From Chloroflexota bacterium (lineage in GTDB: Bacteria; Chloroflexota; Chloroflexia; Thermomicrobiales; JADLAZ01), in the NCBI GenBank assembly GCA_020849725.1, contig JADLAZ010000160.1:62001-126000 (forward strand): a DNA stretch of 64,000 nt, read 5' to 3'. This document shows positions 41,034 through 49,063 of this stretch, one piece after another. The translations under genes were made by a program, and so were the position numbers. Under the pieces are notes generated by a model that saw nothing but the letters and a program-made list of their open reading frames with translations, was not told the origin of the DNA and ran no database searches. Numbering within the stretch: position 1 is the first letter of the stretch; each line of letters opens with the position of its first letter.

Positions 41034-42293
41034 TCAGCGCAACAGGCCGAGGGCCTCGTCGATGTCGCGCTGGTAGGCGTCGACCTGGCTGGTCCTCACC
41101 TCGGCCAGCGTCACGGCGCGACCTAGCCGGCCCGACTCGAATGGTGCGTAGTTGAGCGCCACGTCGGCGCGGCCCTCCTCGCCGGTCACCTCCGGCGTGC
41201 CGCCGGTCAGAATGCAGTCGCCCAACTCGTGGTACTCGAGCGCCAGGATGCGCGAGTCGGTGTCGTTGAACTCGAACGAGTAGGTCCAGACGCGCTCGCC
41301 ACCGAACAACTCGGCCGCCAGTGGACTGAGGCGGTAGCTAGGCGCCAACTCCAGGATAGCCTCGCCGCTGATGACGGAGTGGTCGTCGCGGTGCAGCTTG
41401 ACCGGCCGGCCGTTGCGGTCGCCGGGGCACTCCAGCGAGCCAGTGGCGCCGAAAACGTGGCGGGCGTGCTGGCCCAGGCCATGGCCGGCATGGTCGTTGA
41501 TCCAGTGGGCAATGGCGCCGCTCTCGTAGGTCAGATGGGCGTAGAGGGCATCCTCGCCGTCCGGCTCGATCGTGTCGGGGAAGTTGGCCGCCCACTGCGC
41601 ATAGAAGCCCCCCGGCCCGGCCGAGCGCGTGTTGTGGCGCACCTTCTCGTGCAGACGCGTCTCGCCGTAGATCGTCGCCACCTCACCCAGGTAGTAGCGC
41701 AGGATGTCGGCGTGGTGGACGCCCGCATCGACCGTGATCGAGCCGGTCTTCTTCATGTGCCGCCAGGGCGTGATGATAATGCGGTCGCCGCCGCCGATGC
41801 TGGTCTCCAGCATCAGGCGCGGCGCGCCGATGGCGCCGTCGTCGATCAGCGCCCGGATCAGGCGGTTGATCGGGTCGCGGCGGTAGTTCTCGGCGACCGA
41901 CAGAACGCGACCGGCGCGGCGGGCCGCCTCGATCGCCAACGTGCAGCCGCGCACCGTGACGGCCAGTGGCTTCTCGCACAACACGTGCAGCCCGGCCTCC
42001 AGGCAGGCGACGGTGACAGCGTGATGCGAGCCGGTATCGGTGGTGACGTCGGCGGCGCGCAGGTCGGGCATGGCCCGCGCCATCTCACCGATGTCGGCGA
42101 AGAGGCGCGGCCGCGTGCCGAGCAACTGCTCGGCCTCGTCGGCCAGCAGCGTGGCATTGGCCTGATTCAGATCGCAGACGGCGGCCAGCTCCATATTGCA
42201 CTGACTGCTGCCGGCCAGCCGGGCCATGCCGCGCAGATGGCGCCGCCCCATGCCACCGCAGCCGACAGCGGCGTACTGCACGCGTTCAGCCAT
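41034..42293 (-). CDS. Gfo/Idh/MocA-family oxidoreductase
   Basis: A 419-residue NAD(P)-dependent oxidoreductase. The Rossmann motif is VGCGGMGRRHLRG; the family Lys-Pro motif is LCEKPLAV, and the catalytic-site HH-type segment is VDAGVHHADILRYYLG. Relatives act on sugars, inositols and sugar acids. Two ATGs follow AGGAGG at 3 and 6 nt; I chose the second (42293) for spacing. Operon position before a RhamD-like dehydratase suggests that it forms or uses the same acid sugar. Unlike the importer locus, no transporter is next to it. Confidence 0.87.
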   Translation of the reverse strand: MAERVQYAAVGCGGMGRRHLRGMARLAGSSQCNMELAAVCDLNQANATLLADEAEQLLGTRPRLFADIGEMARAMPDLRAADVTTDTGSHHAVTVACLEAGLHVLCEKPLAVTVRGCTLAIEAARRAGRVLSVAENYRRDPINRLIRALIDDGAIGAPRLMLETSIGGGDRIIITPWRHMKKTGSITVDAGVHHADILRYYLGEVATIYGETRLHEKVRHNTRSAGPGGFYAQWAANFPDTIEPDGEDALYAHLTYESGAIAHWINDHAGHGLGQHARHVFGATGSLECPGDRNGRPVKLHRDDHSVISGEAILELAPSYRLSPLAAELFGGERVWTYSFEFNDTDSRILALEYHELGDCILTGGTPEVTGEEGRADVALNYAPFESGRLGRAVTLAEVRTSQVDAYQRDIDEALGLLR

Positions 42294-42390
42294 CATCACC
42301 CTCCTCGCCGAATGCCCGGCGGGCCAGGCGCCCGACGGATGGCCCCATTCTGGCGGTCCGCGCGGCCGGCGGCAAGAGTGGGGGCGTGGC

Positions 42391-42399
42391 TGCTATACT
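42391..42399 (+). promoter_or_regulatory. extended -10 promoter of the lipoprotein gene
   Basis: TGCTATACT (TGn plus TATACT at 42394-42399) lies 48 bp before the ATG. The -35 position is poor, as usual for extended -10 promoters. The sequence TGCTATACT also occurs at 29081-29089. Confidence 0.5.
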
Positions 42400-42446
42400 G
42401 ACATCAGCACAGTGGTGCGGCCGGCCGGTCGAGCAGGTGATGAGCG

Positions 42447-42914
42447 ATGCGGACGATGGCGCGACGAACGAGTCGATGGATTGGCTGGGCAGCGGCGCTG
42501 CTGCTGCTTGTGGCGGTCACTGGCTGCGCGGTCAGCTTGCCGTGGGCGCCAAGCGGCGCGAGCGAGCCACGACCGGTCCTGCTCGACACCGGGGCGGGCA
42601 CGGCGATCGTCGCGCCGCCGCCGGCTGGCCCCAGCGCCATCGATCAGGCGACGGCACTGCGCAAGGCGGCGCTGGCCATGACCCGCGCCGAGCAGGCGAC
42701 GGCGGTGACGGCGCGCCAGGCGACGCTCAGCCTGGCTGGCTCCGATGGCGCGACGACAATGAACGGTCGCCACGCCTGGCTGGTCACCTACGAAGGGCTA
42801 CCGTTCAGCGTCAGCCCAACCTGCACCTGCTATGTCGAAACGCGGCCAAATACGACCGTCGTCGTCGACGCCCAGAACGGGATGGTGCTGACCGCCTTCG
42901 GCACGGCCACCTGA
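42447..42914 (+). CDS. putative lipoprotein
   Basis: A 155-residue exported protein with a basic N-terminus, hydrophobic stretch and lipobox VAVTGC (Cys at about residue 27), so it is anchored in the membrane by lipid and faces outward. The body is short: an Ala/Thr-rich helix (about 60-90), then a compact domain with NGRHAWLVTYEGLPF, CTCYVETRPNTTVVVDAQNGMVL, resembling a PepSY-like fold only loosely. No known family is assigned. Confidence 0.7.
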   Translation: MRTMARRTSRWIGWAAALLLLVAVTGCAVSLPWAPSGASEPRPVLLDTGAGTAIVAPPPAGPSAIDQATALRKAALAMTRAEQATAVTARQATLSLAGSDGATTMNGRHAWLVTYEGLPFSVSPTCTCYVETRPNTTVVVDAQNGMVLTAFGTAT

Positions 42915-43020
42915 GCGACCGCCGTGGACCCGCCTCAGCCGGGACGGTCGGCAGGCACCAGCGATCGCCTGGACCATTCCGTCGCGACACCGCTGGGAGT
43001 GCGGTGGCGGCCAGAGCATG

Positions 43021-43043
43021 AAAAACCCCCCGACTGGCGGGGG
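43021..43043 (-). terminator. rho-independent terminator of the tRNA gene
   Basis: On the minus strand CCCCCG and CGGGGG form a 6-bp stem (43027-43043) followed by G and five T (43025-43021). It lies 15 bp after the tRNA 3' end and is the only classic U-tract terminator in the window. Confidence 0.85.
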
Positions 43044-43057
43044 ATTCCGTGCATCAG

Positions 43058-43129
43058 TGCCGAGGGGCAGATTTGAACTGCCGGCCAAGGGCTTATGAGT
43101 CCCCTGCTCTGCCACTGAGCTACCTCGGC
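43058..43129 (-). tRNA. tRNA with CAU anticodon (elongator Met, or Ile2)
   Basis: A 72-nt cloverleaf: acceptor GCCGAGG/CCTCGGC with discriminator A, D-arm GCTC/GAGC with a short loop, anticodon loop CTCATAA (anticodon CAT at 43097-43095), variable loop TGGCC, T-arm GGCAG/CTGCC with TTCAAAT. The anticodon stem has one A-G mismatch at its loop end. CCA is not encoded. The lack of three G-C pairs in the anticodon stem argues against initiator tRNA; Met elongator is more likely than lysidine-modified Ile2. Confidence 0.92.
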
Positions 43130-43167
43130 CTGCCCCGGCCGGATCTGCCGGCGTCGGTGCGTCCGCA

Positions 43168-43196
43168 AGTATAGCGCCAGGCCAGGGCAACCGCAA
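43168..43196 (-). promoter_or_regulatory. promoter of the tRNA gene
   Basis: On the minus strand TTGCGG (43196-43191), a 17-bp spacer and TATACT (43173-43168), about 39 bp before the tRNA 5' end. Confidence 0.7.
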
Positions 43197-43232
43197 GCTG
43201 GCGGCCAGCCGGCAACCGAGCGCCGCCGCCGT

Positions 43233-43261
43233 TTGACAGCCTCTCGCTCGCGCGATACTGT
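43233..43261 (+). promoter_or_regulatory. promoter of the epimerase-like gene
   Basis: TTGACA (43233-43238), a 17-bp spacer and TACTGT (43256-43261), 70 bp before the ATG at 43331. Confidence 0.7.
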
Positions 43262-43330
43262 CGGGTCGTCAGTGGGGACGTCTGCAGCACGCCCGCGCCA
43301 TTGGCGAGGTGTGGTGAGGAGAAGCGGTTC

Positions 43331-43852
43331 ATGTCGGCGCCAACGCGAGATCGTCTGTCTGTTACCGCCGATGGCCAGTCCATCGCAGCCAGGATCGAGG
43401 GTGTTCACCTCCGCCCGGCGATCACCCAGGTCGACGAGCGCGGCGAGGTCACCGAGATCTTCAACCCGGCCTGGGGTATCCACGACGCCCCGCTGGTGTA
43501 TGTCTATCAGGTCGTCATCCGGCCCGGCCGCGTCAAGGGCTGGACCATCCATTACGAGCAGGATGACCGGCTGTTCTTCAGCATGGGTGTCTTTAAGGGT
43601 GTCCTCTTCGACGCGCGGCCAACGTCACCGACCTTCCGCATGCTCAATGAATTCTGCCTGGGTGAGCGGAATCGTGCCTTATTGACAGTTCCGGCCGGCG
43701 TATACCATGCCTTTCAGAACGTCGGCGACACAGAGGCGCTCTTCATCAATCTGCCAACGCGCCCGTACCGTTACGATCGTCCGGACAAGTTCCGCTTGCC
43801 TCTCGACACGGACGAGATCCCCTACCGTTTCAACGTGCGGTTGGGATGGTAG
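43331..43852 (+). CDS. dTDP-4-dehydrorhamnose 3,5-epimerase-like cupin
   Basis: A 173-residue RmlC-type cupin. WTIHYEQDDRLFFSMGVFKGVLFDAR, RNRALLTVPAGVYHAFQNVGDTEALFINLPTRPY and RLPLDTDEIPYRF match the RmlC fold and its C-terminus. The usual catalytic His is replaced around the HYEQDD segment, so epimerase activity is uncertain; some relatives are only sugar-binding. The ATG follows GAGGAG at 9 nt. It is followed 30 bp later by a GT2 gene, consistent with modified surface glycans. Confidence 0.8.
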   Translation: MSAPTRDRLSVTADGQSIAARIEGVHLRPAITQVDERGEVTEIFNPAWGIHDAPLVYVYQVVIRPGRVKGWTIHYEQDDRLFFSMGVFKGVLFDARPTSPTFRMLNEFCLGERNRALLTVPAGVYHAFQNVGDTEALFINLPTRPYRYDRPDKFRLPLDTDEIPYRFNVRLGW

Positions 43853-43882
43853 CGCGTTGGATGCGCTCAAGGCTCGCCGCCA

Positions 43883-45112
43883 ATGACAGCCGCCACCGTC
43901 CTCATCCCCACACACGATCATGCCGACACGCTGACCCGTGCCGTCGCCAGCGTTCAGGCGCAGACGCTGACCGACTTCGAGCTCGTCATCGTCGGCGACG
44001 GTGTGCCGGACCGGACGCGTGCGCTCGTGGCGGACATCGTCCGCACTGACGACCGCGTGCGCTGGTTCGACTTCCCCAAGGGGCCGCGCCATGGCGAAGT
44101 CCATCGTCATGCCGCGCTGGCCGAGGCCCGCGGCGAGATCGTCTGCTACCTCTCGGATGACGACCTCTGGTTGCCGCATCACCTCCAGACGCTGCGCGAG
44201 GCGCTGGCGACAGCAGACTTCGCCCAAACCGTTCACGTCGACGTGGCCATCGATGGGCAGATCACCGCCTATCCTTATGACCTGACCGACCCGAAGGCGC
44301 GGCGCCGGATCGTGGACGACGCGATCAACTTCTTCGGCCTGTCATTCGCTGGCCACACGCTGGCCGCCTATCGCCGGCTGCCCCATGGCTGGCGAACGAC
44401 GCCGGCTGGGGTCCCGACCGATCTGCACATGTGGCGCCAGTTCCTGGCGCAACCCTGGTGCCAGGCGCGCACCGTCTGGCGCCCGTCGGTGCTGCATTTC
44501 GCCTCGCCACCGCGGCGCGATTGGTCCCTCCCCCAGCGGCTGGATGAGATCGACCGCTGGGTTCCGCGCACGGTCGAGGTGGGCTTCGACACCTGGCTCA
44601 TGGCGCAGATGGACCGCCTGCGGAGCGAGACCGTCAGCGCGCGCGACGCGACGATCACCGCGCAGAGCAACGCCCTGGCCGAGCAGAGACGCCTCATCAC
44701 CCAGTTCAGAAACACGAGTGCCGTGCAGCAGCGGGACATCGCCCAACTGCAGGCCGAGATCGCGCTGCGCGACCATCAGCTCGCCGAGGCCGTCCTGGCC
44801 CGCGAGGCAGCACAGGCTGGCATGGCTGAGACCAGCCTGGCATTGGATGCGGCGCGCGCTCAGGTGATGATGGCCAAGGGGGAGCACGCCCGTCTCGCCG
44901 AGGCGGTGGCCGGGCTACGTGCGGCCGTGCAGCGCCAGCAGGCGGTGCGGGCAGCCCTGGACAGCGCCAGCGCCCAGGCGCGCGACGACCTGGCGCACCG
45001 TGACGCTCAGCTCGACGCGATCTATCGATCGCGCTGGTGGCGGGTGGCCGATCGCTGGTGGCGGACACGCCGCGGCCTGTCGGCGTGGCTCGGCGCGCGG
45101 ACGGGTCACTGA
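43883..45112 (+). CDS. family 2 glycosyltransferase with long C-terminal coiled coil
   Basis: A 409-residue protein. The first about 230 residues are a GT-A fold: VLIPTHDHADTLTRAVASVQAQT, VIVGDGVPDRT and CYLSDDDLWLP (metal-binding DDD). From about 240 to 385 an Ala/Gln/Glu/Arg-rich heptad region (QRRLITQFRNTSAVQQRDIAQL and so on) predicts a coiled coil. The end is IYRSRWWRVADRWWRTRRG, an aromatic and basic motif common at the end of surface-polysaccharide GTs, likely a membrane-contact tail. Acceptor and donor are unknown. It is probably co-transcribed with the epimerase-like gene. Confidence 0.82.
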   Translation: MTAATVLIPTHDHADTLTRAVASVQAQTLTDFELVIVGDGVPDRTRALVADIVRTDDRVRWFDFPKGPRHGEVHRHAALAEARGEIVCYLSDDDLWLPHHLQTLREALATADFAQTVHVDVAIDGQITAYPYDLTDPKARRRIVDDAINFFGLSFAGHTLAAYRRLPHGWRTTPAGVPTDLHMWRQFLAQPWCQARTVWRPSVLHFASPPRRDWSLPQRLDEIDRWVPRTVEVGFDTWLMAQMDRLRSETVSARDATITAQSNALAEQRRLITQFRNTSAVQQRDIAQLQAEIALRDHQLAEAVLAREAAQAGMAETSLALDAARAQVMMAKGEHARLAEAVAGLRAAVQRQQAVRAALDSASAQARDDLAHRDAQLDAIYRSRWWRVADRWWRTRRGLSAWLGARTGH

Positions 45113-45163
45113 GCACCACACCGCTGGCCGCGCTGGCCGCGCCCCGCCCGCGCAACGCCATCG

Positions 45164-45192
45164 TTGACGACGCGGAGTCACGTTGCTACAAT
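45164..45192 (+). promoter_or_regulatory. promoter of the sugar ABC operon
   Basis: TTGACG (45164-45169), a 17-bp spacer and TACAAT (45187-45192). The leader is about 140 nt long, with no obvious repressor palindrome. Confidence 0.75.
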
Positions 45193-45339
45193 GGCGCCAC
45201 CTGAGAAACCAGGCAGTTCGGTGGATGCGTAGGTTGTCTCATAGCAGGTCGCGGGACTTGTGGCAGCCGGCATCATGGCCAGGAACGCAGATAAGCGCTG
45301 GGCCAACGTCATCGTCGTTACCTGAAGGGGGAAGTGTCC

Positions 45340-46836
45340 GTGGGAGCGATCAACCGTCGCCGTCTTCTGGCGTGGTCATTCGGCGGGGCCACGGTGGCCG
45401 CCGCCTCGACGTTGCTGGCCGCTTGTGGCGCACCGGCGGCCAGCCCCACCGCCGCGCCCAAGGCGGCTGAGCCGACCAAGCCGGCGGCCGCGGCGCCAGC
45501 GGCGACCACTGCCCCAGCGGCGAAGCCGGCTGAGCCGACCAAGCCGGCGGCGGGCGCGGCGCCGACCGCTATCCCGACTGTCGCCTCCAAGCCGGCCTCC
45601 AAGCCCGGCGGTGTCAAGGTCACCATGCACATGCGCGCCGGCGGTGAGAAGTCCGAGCCGGCCATCTACGTCGAGCGGCCCGACGAGTGGGCCGCCGAGA
45701 CCGGCAACACCTACGAGCTGCTGCCCATTCCAGCCGGCAAGGAGTACTTGCCGAAAATCATGGCGCGGGCCGCCGGCAACACCATCGGCGACACGTTGTT
45801 CACCGGCGACTCGTACAGCGAGCACACCTTCATGGTGCGCAACGACCTCATCGAGCCGGACGACGACTACTTCAGCCGCAACAACATCAAGAAGACCGAG
45901 TGGATCACGGCCATCATCGACACGCTCACCCACAACGGCAAGATGTACGGCCTGCCGAAGGCGAGCAATCCGGCCGACTCGTTCATGAACGTCAACTTGA
46001 AGATGTTCGACGACGCTGGCATCAAGCGCCCCGAGACCTATGGCACGACCTTCGATCAGGTGCGCGACTGGGCGATCCAGTTCAGCAAGGGTCCGAAGGA
46101 CCGGCGCGAGGTCTACGGCTACTACAGTGGCCTCAACAGCAACCAGACGATCACCAACGGCGTGCGCCAGTTCGGCGGCGACATCGTCGACAAGGACGGC
46201 GTCACCAGCCTGGTCGACCAGGAGCCGTTCTGGAACTGGTTGCAGTGGAACCACAACCTCGTCGTCAAGGAGGCAGTCCACCCGCAAGGCAGCGTCGTGC
46301 CGGCCGGTGACTCGAACCAACTGGCGGCCATGTTCGCCGCCGGCAAGCTGGCGATGATGCACAGCCACCGCGCCTGGCAGCGGGCGATCAAGACGGCGGT
46401 GGGTAGCAAGTTCGAGCAGGCGGTCATCCAGTTCCCGCGCGGGCCACAGCCCAAAGGCTGGGTTTCCAACGTCGACACGCACAGCGTTACCAAAGCGTCG
46501 AAGTTGAAGGACCAGGCGTTCAGCCTGATGTACGCCATGGCCGATCGCCGCTTCGCCTACCTGGTCGCCAAGGGCCAGGGCTACCTCACCGGCCGGGTCG
46601 ACAACCTGGAGGCGATCAAGGAACTGGCCGACGACCCGTTCATCAAGGTCCAGGCCAAGAATGACACCCAGCAGGAGCGCTGGTGGCGGGCCAAGAACTT
46701 GCGTGCCTACGAGGTCGAGGCTGAGCTGGTCAACATCCTCGCCCCGGTCTGGCTCGGCAAGCGTGAGCCGGACAAGGCGCTGATCGCCGAACTGAAGAAG
46801 GGTATCGACGCCGTGCTGGCCAAGCCGGACATGTAG
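45340..46836 (+). CDS. sugar ABC transporter substrate-binding lipoprotein
   Basis: A 498-residue family-1 extracellular solute-binding protein. The signal sequence is twin-arginine-like (NRRRLLAW) and ends in lipobox LLAAC (Cys29), then an Ala/Pro/Lys linker made of repeated AEPTKPAA units. The mature domain shows VTMHMRAGGEKSEP, MYGLPKA and FNVDTHSV-like features of sugar-binding lobes. It binds the substrate outside the membrane and passes it to the two permeases downstream. I chose the GTG at 45340 for its spacing after AAGGGGG; a GTG at 45334 is too close. No ATPase gene follows, so a shared MsmK-like ATPase is expected elsewhere. Confidence 0.88.
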   Translation: MGAINRRRLLAWSFGGATVAAASTLLAACGAPAASPTAAPKAAEPTKPAAAAPAATTAPAAKPAEPTKPAAGAAPTAIPTVASKPASKPGGVKVTMHMRAGGEKSEPAIYVERPDEWAAETGNTYELLPIPAGKEYLPKIMARAAGNTIGDTLFTGDSYSEHTFMVRNDLIEPDDDYFSRNNIKKTEWITAIIDTLTHNGKMYGLPKASNPADSFMNVNLKMFDDAGIKRPETYGTTFDQVRDWAIQFSKGPKDRREVYGYYSGLNSNQTITNGVRQFGGDIVDKDGVTSLVDQEPFWNWLQWNHNLVVKEAVHPQGSVVPAGDSNQLAAMFAAGKLAMMHSHRAWQRAIKTAVGSKFEQAVIQFPRGPQPKGWVSNVDTHSVTKASKLKDQAFSLMYAMADRRFAYLVAKGQGYLTGRVDNLEAIKELADDPFIKVQAKNDTQQERWWRAKNLRAYEVEAELVNILAPVWLGKREPDKALIAELKKGIDAVLAKPDM

Positions 46837-46845
46837 GGCCAGGGA

Positions 46846-46880
46846 CCAGTTGTCAGTGGCCAGTGGCCGCTGACAACTGG
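46846..46880 (+). promoter_or_regulatory. intercistronic hairpin between binding protein and permease
   Basis: CCAGTTGTCAG (46846-46856) pairs with CTGACAACTGG (46870-46880). The loop and the following bases hold further GGCCAGTGGCC-type repeats. Such stems after a binding-protein gene commonly give more binding protein than permease. Confidence 0.6.
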
Positions 46881-46912
46881 CTACTGGCCACTGGCTTCTA
46901 CGGAGGGAGTGG

Positions 46913-47875
46913 ATGACGACCCGCGCCCCAGCCGCGCCGCGCCGTGCGTTCCGGCTGACCGTACCCGGCTGGTCGGGCCTGACGGCGAGCCGGCGTCGCG
47001 AGGCACTGCAGGGCCTGGCCTTCATCTCACCATGGGTGGTCGGCTTCATCGCCTTCACCGCCTACCCGATGCTGGCCTCGCTCTACTATAGCTTCACCAA
47101 CTACAAGGGGCTGGGCACGCCGCGCTGGATCGGCCTGACCAACTACGTCTATGCCTTCACCGGCGACCCGCTCTTCTGGCTGTCGCTGCGGATCACGCTG
47201 GTCTGGGTCCTCATCACGGTGCCGCTCGGCATCATCGGCTCGCTGCTGGCGGCGGTGCTGCTCAACCGCGGGCTGAGAGGCATGGCCTTCTACCGCACCG
47301 CCTTCTTCCTGCCGTCGCTGACACCGATCGTGGCGGCGACGCTGCTGTGGCAGTGGATCCTGAACCCGGATATCGGCATCATTAATGCTACGCTCGAAGG
47401 GCTGGCCGGTGTGCGTGGCCCCAAGTGGCTGGCCGACCCGGATTGGGCGCTCTGGTCGCTGGCCATTATCGCGCTGTGGACCAGCATCGGCGGCAGTCGC
47501 ATGCTGATCTTCCTGGCGGCGCTGCAAGGCGTGCCGCAGGAGCTCTACGACGCCGCCAAGATCGATGGCGCCAACCCGCTGCAAGCACTGTGGCGCATCA
47601 CGGTGCCGCTGATTACGCCGGCCATCTTTTTCAATCTTGTGCTGGGTGTCATCGCCAGTTTCCGCGTCTTCGCCTTCGCCTATGTCGCCACCGCGGGCGG
47701 CCCGGCGCGGGCCACCTATTTCTACGCTCTGCACCTGTACACGATGTCGTTCGCTAGCTTCGACCTCGGTTACGGCAGTGCCCTGGCCTGGGTGCTGTTC
47801 GTCATTGTGCTGGTCATCACCGTCTTAAACATCCAGATATCGAAGCGCTGGGTCTACTACGAGGGCGCCCGGTAA
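46913..47875 (+). CDS. sugar ABC transporter permease (MalF/UgpA type)
   Basis: A 320-residue inner-membrane protein with six predicted helices. The cytoplasmic EAA loop that docks the ATPase is LPQ-like: ELYDAAKIDGANPLQALWRITVPLITP. The N-terminus carries a long cytosolic tail (TTRAPAAPRRAFRL) before the first helix. The ATG follows GGAGGGAG. It forms a heterodimer with the next gene's product. Confidence 0.92.
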   Translation: MTTRAPAAPRRAFRLTVPGWSGLTASRRREALQGLAFISPWVVGFIAFTAYPMLASLYYSFTNYKGLGTPRWIGLTNYVYAFTGDPLFWLSLRITLVWVLITVPLGIIGSLLAAVLLNRGLRGMAFYRTAFFLPSLTPIVAATLLWQWILNPDIGIINATLEGLAGVRGPKWLADPDWALWSLAIIALWTSIGGSRMLIFLAALQGVPQELYDAAKIDGANPLQALWRITVPLITPAIFFNLVLGVIASFRVFAFAYVATAGGPARATYFYALHLYTMSFASFDLGYGSALAWVLFVIVLVITVLNIQISKRWVYYEGAR

Positions 47876-47922
47876 ACTCGGTCGCGGTCAATGTGATCGA
47901 CGCCGCGCCGTGGGAGAAGGTC

Positions 47923-48813
47923 GTGGACGCTGCCGCCGTCGTGACACAACATCGTGAGCCGGGCCGCATGACGGTGCAAGCGCGGATCTGGCGCTTGATC
48001 CTGTACACGATTACCATCGTCTTCTCGCTGATGTTCATGTTCCCGTTCCTGTGGACGCTATCCAGCTCACTCAAGTCGGCGCAGGAGATCCACGCCTATC
48101 CGCCGCAGTTGATCCCTCAGGTCTTTCGGTGGGACAACTTCTGGACGACCTGGACGACGGTCGAGTTCGGCCCGTACTTCCTCAACAGCATCATCGTCAC
48201 CGGCCTGTCAATTCTGGGTGGCATCCCGACCGGGTTGCTGGTCGCGTACGGCTTCGCCCGCTTCCGCTTCCCGGGCCGTGAGATCATGTTCGGCCTGTGT
48301 CTGAGCACACTGATGCTGCCGCCGGAAGTGACGTTCATCCCGCTCTACATCGTCTTCCGTAACCTGGGCTGGATCGACACGCTGTTGCCGCTGTGGGTGC
48401 CGTCGTTCCTGGGCGGTGGCGCCTTCACGATTTTCCTGCTGCGCCAGTTCGTCATGACGATCCCGTTCGAGCTGGACGAGGCAGCCACGATCGATGGCGC
48501 CGGCCGGGTGCGCATCCTGTGGTCGATCATCGTGCCGAACTCGGTTCCGGCGCTGGCGACGGTAGCGGTCTTTAGCTTCATCGCCCACTGGAACGAGTTC
48601 TTCGGCCCGCTCATCTTCCTCAACACCCGCAAGAACTTCACGATCCCACTCGGACTGGTGACGCTGCGCACCTACGCCGGCGATCCCGGCGAACCGAAAG
48701 ATCACCTGCTGATGGCCGGCAGCGTCATCGCAACCTTCCCGATCGTGATCGTCTTCTTTCTGGCGCAGAAGTACTTTGTCCAGGGCATCGTCACCAGCGG
48801 CCTGAAGGGGTAG
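47923..48813 (+). CDS. sugar ABC transporter permease (MalG/UgpE type)
   Basis: The second permease, 296 residues from the GTG at 47923. It has the EAA loop FELDEAATIDGAGRVRILWSIIVP and six helices, and ends YFVQGIVTSGLKG as typical of MalG-type proteins. The start is uncertain: the GTG at 47923 has GGAG 6 nt upstream, while the ATG at 47968 lies closer to the first helix but has no ribosome site and the GTG at 47893 has none either. It forms the channel with the preceding gene. Confidence 0.9.
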   Translation: MDAAAVVTQHREPGRMTVQARIWRLILYTITIVFSLMFMFPFLWTLSSSLKSAQEIHAYPPQLIPQVFRWDNFWTTWTTVEFGPYFLNSIIVTGLSILGGIPTGLLVAYGFARFRFPGREIMFGLCLSTLMLPPEVTFIPLYIVFRNLGWIDTLLPLWVPSFLGGGAFTIFLLRQFVMTIPFELDEAATIDGAGRVRILWSIIVPNSVPALATVAVFSFIAHWNEFFGPLIFLNTRKNFTIPLGLVTLRTYAGDPGEPKDHLLMAGSVIATFPIVIVFFLAQKYFVQGIVTSGLKG

Positions 48814-48878
48814 GGGCTGGGGTCGGGGATCAGGGATCGGGGATCGGGTAGGGCGAGCGCCGCAGATCCATCCCACAG

Positions 48879-48967
48879 CGACATTCCGGTTTTCGCCGGG
48901 ATCCAGTTGCCCGACGATGGCGCCAGGTGATGGAGCGCGACTGGACCTCGGTATTCGTCGGGGTGAC
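48879..48967. repeat. decayed inverted-repeat element
   Basis: Two arms (48879-48907 and 48939-48967) of about 29 bp with about 18 complementary positions; the ends CGxCA and TCCAGT are best kept. The left arm, ATTCCGGTTTTCGCCGGGATCCAG in style, resembles a widespread extragenic palindrome. Short GGGGATC and CCCCCGA runs flank it at 48822-48850 and 49025-49052. Confidence 0.4.
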
Positions 48968-49063
48968 GAGTGGACGCCGTGGCCGGGCTGGACATGGCCG
49001 ACCAGCGCCGTCTATCATCGCCCCGCCCCCCGACCCCCGACCCCCGACCCCCAGGAGAGAGAC

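Noticed and set aside
43058..43129. tRNA considered as initiator fMet
   Set aside because: First pair of the acceptor stem is G-C and the anticodon stem lacks the three G-C pairs typical of initiator tRNA.
45376..47058. 560-codon minus-strand frame opposite the solute-binding protein
   Set aside because: Antisense shadow of a lipoprotein and permease with clear families and a promoter on the other strand.
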